From a virus, in the IMG/VR virus record IMGVR_UViG_3300049856_000060, positions 1 to 35,982 of that record: DNA of 35,982 nucleotides; one strand, given 5' to 3'. The translations under genes and the position numbers were made by a program. The notes beneath the pieces are model-generated. The model was not told the origin of the DNA and ran no database searches. It worked only from the letters and a program-made list of their open reading frames with translations. This document shows positions 30,185-35,982 of this stretch, piece by piece; within the stretch, counting starts at the first letter, position 1; every line of letters begins with the position of its first letter.

Positions 30185-31125
30185 ATATTAAGATATTTAT
30201 CTTTTAAATTATGCCAAGAATTTTTCTCTCCCCATTCCTTGCCAAGTAAAGAAAACCTTGTTATGTCTAAATTATACCACGCGTCTATCTTTTCTGCTAT
30301 ATCTCTAGGATTAACTACCGCCACATCTATCTCATAACCTATCTTCTCTTTTTTATAACCCTCTATCTTTATAAGTGGTTCTTTAGGTAACCATGTATTA
30401 TTAGGGAATCTGTCTGTAGTCATAACTAGCATACCAGAAGCAAAAGCTTCTTGCATAGGTAAAGATAGCCCAGCGAATTTATCAGGGAATACAAAAACAT
30501 CGCCTTCTGTAAACAATTCTTTATAAGGCACGGTACCATATCTTATCTCTATTCTAGGGTCGTCTGACTTATATTTATTAGTCTGTGTCCTAATAATTAA
30601 CTTAACTGGTGATTTTACCCATTTAAAAGCCTCTATAAGCTCCATAGTGCCATTTCTACCACCTAGACCACCATGTCCAGCATTATGTAAGAAAGTAACG
30701 GCATTCTGCCTTAATTGCCATTTAACATCAACTGGGACGGGGATAGATACAGCCTTCTTATGTCTGAATATCTCTGCCTCTAATTGAGAGGGACATAACA
30801 CTATATCAGGCTCATACAAAAAACTACGAGTACACTCATTGGGTTGGAGTATTGTCTTTATACCTCTTTCTCTAGCTAGGGGTATAAGTCTCCAATCAAA
30901 AGGAGTCTCAAAGAAGATAATCTTCTCTAAATCTTTGAAGAACCACTCATAATTATCTTTACCGAATAGCTTCCAATTTTTACCTTCTTTTCCATACCAT
31001 TCATATTGAGTAGCATGAGTAGAATGTGGGACTATGAGTACTTTATTTACTATCTTATGATAATAAAAATCCCTAGCCATTATTCCCAATCCTTGGTCTG
31101 TAGCGTAGACAATAGAACCTATCAT
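30181..31125 (-). CDS. GT-B glycosyltransferase (GT4-like)
   Basis: A 314-residue glycosyltransferase. C-terminal half has VTFLHNAGHGGLGGRNGTME and KSPVKLIIRTQ, followed by GDVFVFPDKFAGLSLPMQEA, the classic acceptor-loop/nucleotide-binding E-x7-E region of GT4 enzymes, and FASGMLVMTTD. The N-terminal part has HSTHATQYEWYGKEGK. It overlaps gmd by 4 bp and the upstream methyltransferase by 4 bp. Acceptor and sugar unknown. Confidence 0.8.
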   Translation of the reverse strand: MIGSIVYATDQGLGIMARDFYYHKIVNKVLIVPHSTHATQYEWYGKEGKNWKLFGKDNYEWFFKDLEKIIFFETPFDWRLIPLARERGIKTILQPNECTRSFLYEPDIVLCPSQLEAEIFRHKKAVSIPVPVDVKWQLRQNAVTFLHNAGHGGLGGRNGTMELIEAFKWVKSPVKLIIRTQTNKYKSDDPRIEIRYGTVPYKELFTEGDVFVFPDKFAGLSLPMQEAFASGMLVMTTDRFPNNTWLPKEPLIKIEGYKKEKIGYEIDVAVVNPRDIAEKIDAWYNLDITRFSLLGKEWGEKNSWHNLKDKYLNI

Positions 31126-31610
31126 AAAATTTCATATTTATCAGGCTCATCCATTTCCAATATAAGAATCCTATTAGCATAAGACTTTATACCCTTAATA
31201 AAACTATCCCATTTATCAGGAGCATAGTTCTTAACCATATTGCCTATACCAACTAATAAAGCCCAATCGTATTTTTTATTAGTGTTAAAATTAAAAAAAT
31301 CATCTACTAATATAAAATCTTTTTCTGGATATTTATCTTTAGCGATAGATATATACTCTGGAGAGAAATCTATCCCAAGATAATACTTAAACAATGGAGC
31401 CATTCTACCATATCCACATCCTATATCTATAACATTATCATTAGACTTAATGAAATTATTGATAATAGTCTTATGTGTAATGGTAATCTCTGATAATCTA
31501 CCTGTATATATAGAAAAATCTACTGCACCACGAAACTCTTTTATACGATTAGCCCAAAACTGTGGATTACTTACACTCTCTTTATTCTCTTTAATATATA
31601 TATCTACCAT
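31122..31610 (-). CDS. SAM-dependent methyltransferase
   Basis: A 162-residue class I methyltransferase: motif I VIDIGCGYGRMAP (residues about 60-72), followed by LGIDFSPEYISIAKDKYPEK (motif II) and WALLVGIGNMV. Short relative to many sugar methyltransferases, but complete for a minimal Rossmann core. In this cluster it may O-methylate a sugar, a common capping modification, though nothing in the sequence fixes the substrate. Overlaps both neighbours. Confidence 0.78.
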   Translation of the reverse strand: MVDIYIKENKESVSNPQFWANRIKEFRGAVDFSIYTGRLSEITITHKTIINNFIKSNDNVIDIGCGYGRMAPLFKYYLGIDFSPEYISIAKDKYPEKDFILVDDFFNFNTNKKYDWALLVGIGNMVKNYAPDKWDSFIKGIKSYANRILILEMDEPDKYEIL

Positions 31611-32494
31611 AGATGTTCTATTAACTCCTTACATTTCATGCTCATAATATAATTATCTTTAACATGATTAAAATTCTTATGTACAATATCCATCCTTTCA
31701 TCTTCATGTTCAAGATAATAATCTATCTTACTTAATAAATCTTTAGCATCCCCTCTCTTATATGTAACCAAATCAGGGTATTCTTCTTTTATACCTTCTA
31801 CTTCTTGATGAATAAGAAATCCTCCTCTACCTAAAGTCTCTACCACTCTATTACTCCAATAATATGGAGAGTAGACACTATCTCCGACAATTATCTTTGT
31901 CCTAGAAAACATTTTATTAAGCTCCTTATCTCTTATGAAGTTAGTATCTCTTCTACCATACCAATTAAATCCTTTATATTTAGATTGTAATATCCCCATT
32001 ATAACTGTCCTCTCTCTATAAAAAGGATTATCAGAGCCTATAAAAGCTATACTACCTTCATTCAGTCTATCAGATAACATATAACAATCTTCAATATATA
32101 TACCCTGTCTAACACATTTATGCCTGATACCTTTCTTCCTCCACATATCATCATGCCCTCCATCGGTGGTGAATAGATAATCTGCTTTGAAATAATTATC
32201 TGTATCTATCCAATGTTGTCTCTCATACCCCCAGTACAAATCAAATAACCAACAAGCTGTCTTCATTCCCCATTCTCTACCCTTTATCATCAAGTCAAGC
32301 CCCCGACTATCGAACCTCCATTTAAAGAATAAAAGTAAATCTGGTTTTGTAAGCAATATTTTTCTTGATATAAGATTAAAATCACTCTTTTGGTCTATCT
32401 TAATAACATCATGCCCTATAGCCTCTAAAGAATACATAACATGCTCCTCATCTTGAGCTATAGAACCAAAATTAGCAACAAATACTATTTTCAT
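31604..32494 (-). CDS. CgeB-like glycosyltransferase
   Basis: A 296-residue protein with the CgeB/DUF3880-type pattern: MKIVFVANFGSIAQDEEHVM start, KPDLLLFFKWRFDS, a middle DYLFTTDGGHDDMWRKKGI, then NPFYRERTVIMGIL, YKGFNWYG and a C-terminal YSPYYWSNRVVETLGRGGFL. These GT-B-like proteins are common in phage and surface glycan clusters. Acceptor unknown. It overlaps the methyltransferase by 7 bp. Confidence 0.7.
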   Translation of the reverse strand: MKIVFVANFGSIAQDEEHVMYSLEAIGHDVIKIDQKSDFNLISRKILLTKPDLLLFFKWRFDSRGLDLMIKGREWGMKTACWLFDLYWGYERQHWIDTDNYFKADYLFTTDGGHDDMWRKKGIRHKCVRQGIYIEDCYMLSDRLNEGSIAFIGSDNPFYRERTVIMGILQSKYKGFNWYGRRDTNFIRDKELNKMFSRTKIIVGDSVYSPYYWSNRVVETLGRGGFLIHQEVEGIKEEYPDLVTYKRGDAKDLLSKIDYYLEHEDERMDIVHKNFNHVKDNYIMSMKCKELIEHLW

Positions 32495-32496
32495 TT

Positions 32497-32751
32497 CTAG
32501 GCAAATGACTTACTAGCCTTATGGAACCTACCCTTGTGCATTTTCAATGTTATCTCTGTTTTAAATACCTTATCACATATAGGACAGATAAAATCAGTCT
32601 CATCTTTTACCTCTTCTTTTATAGCTCCTACCTCTCCCTCATTTATCCATTCCTTATGTCTCTTTAGAGTAACCTCTAAATCTCTTTCAGGAATATCTAC
32701 AATCCCACAATCCTCCCCTTTTATAATCCTCCTTACATAAAAATATCTCAT
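32497..32751 (-). CDS. Small C2H2 zinc-finger protein (84 aa)
   Basis: An 84-residue protein. The C-terminal part is a single C2H2-like finger: FICPICDKVFKTEITLKMHK followed by a second His (CxxC-x12-HxxxxH). The N-terminal part is charged (RRIIKGEDCGIVDIPERDLE). Single fingers of this type are found in phages and archaeal viruses. It is unclear whether it binds DNA or protein. Embedded between two glycosyltransferase genes, with a 4-bp overlap with the GT2 gene. Confidence 0.65.
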   Translation of the reverse strand: MRYFYVRRIIKGEDCGIVDIPERDLEVTLKRHKEWINEGEVGAIKEEVKDETDFICPICDKVFKTEITLKMHKGRFHKASKSFA

Positions 32752-33488
32752 AGTTTTGGCAATTTAATTTTATCTCGCTTTTTACACTCGCTAGACTCTT
32801 TTAATTTTAATAATAAATTATCTCTATCAAACACCTTCGGTTTTAATTCTCTCCTCAAGTCATCATAGTACTCTCTCCCTTTCATTTTAGCATTTGGGTC
32901 GTATAAATCATACCTTCTAGCCTTCCTCTCTCTATCCTCTTTTAACATAAGTCCATAATGCTCAAGATAGTATGGAGCATGCCAGCCATACCCATACATT
33001 ATAGGTGGAGCTAACCCACAATGTAAATTAGTCTTTTGGAAATAAAGCCCATATTCAGGCATATACTTATAATATCTAATATTCCAGAACCTCTGTATAC
33101 CTACATCATGGGCAAAATGGTCTTTATCATTATATAGATTGATAACTAGGAAGTACCAAGCTATCTCACCTAGTGTGGACAATCTTTCTGCTTCCTTCCT
33201 ATCAAACTGTGGAGCAAATATTTCATCCGAGTCTATCGCTATAATCCAATCAGGTTTTAGACCTCCCACCTTCTTTAATAAATCTGTCTTTATCTTTGGC
33301 TGGTTTAATCCCCATTCTCTATTATCTTCGTACTGCCAGTACCCATATTTATCAATTAAATCTTTGGTAGCTTGGTCTGCATTATTAGTAGCTATAATAG
33401 CGTCATCACACAACCTCTTAAATTCCTTTAATGAATTTTCAAGGTATCTCTCATTTCCTCCACACACCATAAATCCTATTATACGCAT
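32748..33488 (-). CDS. GT2-family (GT-A) glycosyltransferase
   Basis: A 246-residue GT-A-like enzyme: N-terminal strand MRIIGFMVCGGNERYLENSL, a KPDWIIAIDSDEIFAPQF segment with the Asp-Ser-Asp DxD metal/nucleotide site (near residue 90), HCGLAPPIMYGYGWHAPYYL, and a C-terminal HYGLMLKEDRERKARRYDLY. The family transfers a sugar from a nucleotide donor with inversion. Substrate unknown. Confidence 0.75.
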   Translation of the reverse strand: MRIIGFMVCGGNERYLENSLKEFKRLCDDAIIATNNADQATKDLIDKYGYWQYEDNREWGLNQPKIKTDLLKKVGGLKPDWIIAIDSDEIFAPQFDRKEAERLSTLGEIAWYFLVINLYNDKDHFAHDVGIQRFWNIRYYKYMPEYGLYFQKTNLHCGLAPPIMYGYGWHAPYYLEHYGLMLKEDRERKARRYDLYDPNAKMKGREYYDDLRRELKPKVFDRDNLLLKLKESSECKKRDKIKLPKL

Positions 33489-33490
33489 AT

Positions 33491-34042
33491 CTAATTATAT
33501 ACTTCACTATCTTTCATTATCTCAGGATACTTTCTAACCCCAAATATATCCTCCCTATCATCTTTTAATTTATTTATATCTCTAACAAATAAACTCTTTA
33601 ATTGTATACGATACCTATCTTTCATTTGCAAGACTTCATTATAAGCTTCTTCAATTTTATCTCTATCTCTACCGCCAAACATACATCTCTTTAGGTGTTC
33701 TATAAAACAGGCTGGAGGCGTAGAAGGTATTTTATCTCCATAATTCTTTATAGAATCGTATCCACCTAAAATCTCTACATAAGAGCTTAAACCTCTCTCT
33801 ATATCATCTTGATACCCTGTCATAAGTATCCCAAGTGATTTCTCTCCCCATAAAAGAGCCTTTAACCCTTCTGTATAATCAGAATTACCAAGATGTGTCT
33901 TATACCCTTCAGCAGTACATTTATAGAAGTTTACTATATCTGCATGTAATAACTTATTTAAGAAATTACTATAATAAGTGCTATCTGAAAGTACATACTT
34001 CAGTACATCTATATGTGTCATCATTTTTTTAGATATTCTCAT
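33491..34042 (-). CDS. Hypothetical protein within the glycan block (183 aa)
   Basis: A 183-residue, helical, basic protein with no motif I recognise. It lies between two glycosyltransferase-like genes and shares their orientation and close spacing (2 bp to the GT2 gene, 20 bp to the next). It could be an accessory of the glycan pathway or an unrelated moron. No signal peptide or membrane segment. Confidence 0.55.
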   Translation of the reverse strand: MRISKKMMTHIDVLKYVLSDSTYYSNFLNKLLHADIVNFYKCTAEGYKTHLGNSDYTEGLKALLWGEKSLGILMTGYQDDIERGLSSYVEILGGYDSIKNYGDKIPSTPPACFIEHLKRCMFGGRDRDKIEEAYNEVLQMKDRYRIQLKSLFVRDINKLKDDREDIFGVRKYPEIMKDSEVYN

Positions 34043-34062
34043 GTAAGAGGCTTTTTATATTA

Positions 34063-34665
34063 TTATTTAATCTCATTCTTCTTTATATATTCCTCATCTA
34101 TAGCCACAGTACGGATATGACCTAATTTTATAGTATTATCTAAGACTATCTTATACCCCTTTTGCCTAGCCACATGACAAAATGTTATATCTTCTCCTAT
34201 AAGTCTTCCATTATGCTTAGTGAACCCGAAACTAACACCAAACAACTCCTTTTTTATGATAGTAAAACCCATACCAACACCATCTACCAATCTCTTTTTA
34301 CTCCAGTCTTTTATAGGAATATAGTATTTATCATCTACATAATCAAAAGCTACTGCGTCATGAGGTGCTTCACCCTTAAAATATATTCCTGTACCTATAT
34401 GTGTGTCAAACTCCTTCATAGTCTTCAATAACCTATCAATCCCGTCCGCCGGTACTATCATATCACTATCTAACATACACACATAATCTACTTTAGCTTG
34501 TAGAGCCATAAGAAGTAGATGATTCCTAGCCATATCTATAGCTCCTATATTCGTATACACGACCCCGCAACCAGATTTGTTATTAAGCTCTAATAGAGAC
34601 TTAATGAAAGACCAACTAAAACTATTCCTTTCTGTTGTCGCTATAGCTATCAGACCTTTTTGCAT
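34063..34665 (-). CDS. GT-A-like glycosyltransferase
   Basis: A 200-residue protein with the GT-A pattern: GLIAIATTERNSFSWSFIKS, VDYVCMLDSDMIVPADGIDR carrying Asp-Ser-Asp (DxD, about residues 62-64), then GEAPHDAVAFDYVDD, DGVGMGFTIIKKELFGVSFG and GEDITFCHVARQKGYKIVLD (acceptor/catalytic Glu-Asp region). Shorter than typical GT2 enzymes but with both key sites. It overlaps the HEMVH protein by 16 bp. Confidence 0.7.
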   Translation of the reverse strand: MQKGLIAIATTERNSFSWSFIKSLLELNNKSGCGVVYTNIGAIDMARNHLLLMALQAKVDYVCMLDSDMIVPADGIDRLLKTMKEFDTHIGTGIYFKGEAPHDAVAFDYVDDKYYIPIKDWSKKRLVDGVGMGFTIIKKELFGVSFGFTKHNGRLIGEDITFCHVARQKGYKIVLDNTIKLGHIRTVAIDEEYIKKNEIK

Positions 34666-35015
34666 AATAGTTTCTTTATTTCTTTACTTGATAATTTAAA
34701 CCCATAAATAGGTTGCTTCATAGCTTTAACCATACTATCTACTGTCTCGCCTTCTTTTATACTAGCCCTACAAGCCTCAATTTCGCATTTTAAGCGGTAG
34801 TTATGACTATACATATATCTTATGATACAAAAGAACCCAAAGAGCCTAGAGTGGCATTGTTGCTTCAAATGAACCATCTCATGAGCAAGGTACTTTCTAT
34901 CTAACCTATCTGGTCTACCTGTATATATTGTATCCCCCCAAGAAAAACCTATAACTTGATTAAAATCAACTTTCATTATAAACCACCACCAAGGTCTTTT
35001 ACTTATCACCTTCAT
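34650..35015 (-). CDS. HExxH zinc-peptidase-like protein (121 aa)
   Basis: A 121-residue protein containing HEMVHLKQQ (about residue 45), a canonical zinc-metallopeptidase HExxH helix, followed by a basic-aromatic stretch and an EIEACRAS segment where a third metal ligand (Glu) is expected. Similar small proteins occur in many phages without a known substrate; they may be host-derived or act on a virion or host protein. It could also be an inactive metal-binding fold. Confidence 0.6.
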   Translation of the reverse strand: MKVISKRPWWWFIMKVDFNQVIGFSWGDTIYTGRPDRLDRKYLAHEMVHLKQQCHSRLFGFFCIIRYMYSHNYRLKCEIEACRASIKEGETVDSMVKAMKQPIYGFKLSSKEIKKLLCKKV

Positions 35016-35211
35016 CTTTTGATAGCTTCTTCAAGTAAGCCATAGTCTTCTCTATATTTATCATATTCACCTTCGCCATCTCCACTTGTTTCTTTGCTTC
35101 TGGAGTCTCAAGAGTAGATTGATACTTCATAGCAACATAATTAGTCGCCCACTCATACCCATTATGGTCTAGCTTATCCTTAATACATTTTAATATATAC
35201 TTTTTCATCAT
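34999..35211 (-). CDS. Small hypothetical protein (70 aa)
   Basis: A 70-residue helical, charged protein (MMKKYILKCIKDKLDHNGYE) with overlaps at both ends (17 bp with the HEMVH gene, 4 bp with the next upstream gene). No domain recognised. Tight overlaps support that it is translated. Confidence 0.55.
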   Translation of the reverse strand: MMKKYILKCIKDKLDHNGYEWATNYVAMKYQSTLETPEAKKQVEMAKVNMINIEKTMAYLKKLSKDEGDK

Positions 35212-35531
35212 TTATGTAACTCTACATTAAACTTCTTTGGTAAATTACCCTTCTTTATCTCTTTCTTTATCTCTCTAGATACGAACTCGTCTATCATCTT
35301 GGCTATCCTTGGCTCCTCTCGTATTTTCTTCTTAGAGAAATCCCCCGCATCTCTAGCGACCTTTAATGCTTCCTTCTTAAATTCAGGAAAATCTTTATCA
35401 TTGATAGCTAATTCAATCAATTCCTCAAGGTGAGGGGTGGCTTTAAATTCTCTAACAACATTACTCATTAACCCCTTAGGGATTCTACTATGTATACCTG
35501 CCAATACTTTATTTATTTTATCTTGTGTCAT
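35208..35531 (-). CDS. Hypothetical protein (107 aa)
   Basis: A 107-residue, highly charged, helical protein with a Lys-rich C-terminal half (KKIREEPRIAKMIDEFVSRE). No known family. It overlaps its neighbours by 4 bp on both sides, so it is translationally coupled. Position directly after the promoter-proximal gene suggests a DNA-binding, head or regulatory role, but none can be assigned. Confidence 0.55.
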   Translation of the reverse strand: MTQDKINKVLAGIHSRIPKGLMSNVVREFKATPHLEELIELAINDKDFPEFKKEALKVARDAGDFSKKKIREEPRIAKMIDEFVSREIKKEIKKGNLPKKFNVELHK

Positions 35532-35944
35532 ATTCTTATACCATAACTATTAGTTAGATTACCTTTAGGGTCGGTACTATCAAAATCTCTAGGCTTCTTT
35601 AACTTACCCCTAGCACTTTCTAATTCCTCCTTTTCACCTTGTCTTATCCTCTCTTGTGCTTGGGCTAAAGAATTAGTAGTTTTGAATATCTGTTTAGCTT
35701 CTATAATGGCTTTAGCAAATAACTTTCCGTCGCCTACACCTATCAATTTATGTCTTTTAAAAGGTACACCTATCTCTGCGACTCTACCTTTCAAAAACCC
35801 AGAAGCTTCTTTTTCTTCCATATTTATAACTGTTCCATCCTCTCTCTCAAAAAAGTAAACTTCTCTAGGTATCAATAGACCTTTATCTACAACATTATCC
35901 ATAGATGGATATACAGGCTTTACATCTGTTGAACTTATATTCAT
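35528..35944 (-). CDS. Hypothetical protein, first of the accessory/glycan operon (138 aa)
   Basis: A 138-residue protein starting MNISSTDVKPVYPSMDNVVD, charged, with helical C-terminal half. No family recognised. Its start is defined by a strong promoter whose predicted +1 is its own ATG (leaderless). The gene crosses the arbitrary end of the assembly: its first 29 codons are duplicated at 1-89. Confidence 0.6.
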   Translation of the reverse strand: MNISSTDVKPVYPSMDNVVDKGLLIPREVYFFEREDGTVINMEEKEASGFLKGRVAEIGVPFKRHKLIGVGDGKLFAKAIIEAKQIFKTTNSLAQAQERIRQGEKEELESARGKLKKPRDFDSTDPKGNLTNSYGIRI

Positions 35945-35982
35945 AATTAAATTATACCACTAATATATTATCATGCAAATAA
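35856..35982. repeat. Right copy of the 127-bp identical terminal repeat
   Basis: Exact duplicate of bases 1-127. It contains the promoter and first 29 codons of the gene at 35528-35944 plus a non-coding 38-bp end. Joining the two copies gives a circle of about 35,855 bp in which the capsid terminator (125-157) is directly followed by this promoter. Confidence 0.95.
35951..35978 (-). promoter_or_regulatory. Strong promoter of the accessory/glycan operon, predicted leaderless
   Basis: -35 TTGCAT (35978-35973), 16-bp spacer, extended -10 TGGTATAAT (35959-35951, TATAAT at 35956-35951). The predicted +1 is 35944, exactly the A of the downstream ATG. It is the promoter that follows the capsid terminator on the circle. 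Confidence 0.75.

Overview
The window looks like one complete, circular genome of an AT-rich tailed phage. The first 127 bases (1-127) are repeated exactly at the end (35856-35982), so the unique circle is about 35,855 bp. It carries a full set of packaging and head genes (small and large terminase, portal, scaffold-like protein, major capsid protein), a short-tail type set of connector, hub and internal-protein candidates, and a lysis set. I see no tape-measure or sheath gene, so a podovirus-like particle is likely. No integrase, CI-like repressor, DNA polymerase or replicative helicase is visible, so replication probably relies on the host.

Layout: two diverging arms start near 6.2 kb. The rightward (+) early arm (6246-13436) holds a 23-residue leader ORF, a helix-turn-helix replication initiator with three internal iterons (a lambda O/ori-like arrangement), an SSB-like protein, a RusA resolvase, a NinB-like recombination protein, many very small genes, a DUF6745-like protein split by a 0.7-kb array of 12-bp repeats, and a run of mini zinc-ribbon proteins. 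The leftward (-) arm runs from 6124 through the packaging and head genes to 179, across the circle junction, then through an accessory and glycan block (34.7-26.7 kb), the tail module (26.6-16.2 kb) and lysis (15.4-13.8 kb). The arms converge on a gene-poor terminator region at 13.4-13.8 kb.

The most striking block is about 8 kb (26713-34665) of sugar-nucleotide and glycosyl-transfer genes: a GDP-mannose 4,6-dehydratase, a DegT-type PLP aminotransferase, a sugar C-methyltransferase, a cupin, a second methyltransferase and four glycosyltransferase-like proteins. In so small a genome this implies a phage-built glycan for the virion or the host surface.

Regulation: several promoters can be read directly (-35 often TTGC, -10 TATAAT). 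At four of them the predicted +1 is exactly the A of an ATG, which predicts leaderless mRNAs, and most other genes also lack a Shine-Dalgarno sequence. Intrinsic terminators sit directly in front of the portal and connector genes, suggesting antitermination or dosage control.

Host: two proteins in the tail/lysis region carry secretion signal peptides and resemble surface proteins common in Patescibacteria (CPR, Parcubacteria-like): a LamG domain protein and a Ser/Thr-rich fibre-like protein. With the AT-rich genome and lack of SD sites, a Patescibacteria host is my best inference, but Bacteroidota-like SD-free translation is an alternative and nothing here proves the host. UGA is used as a stop.
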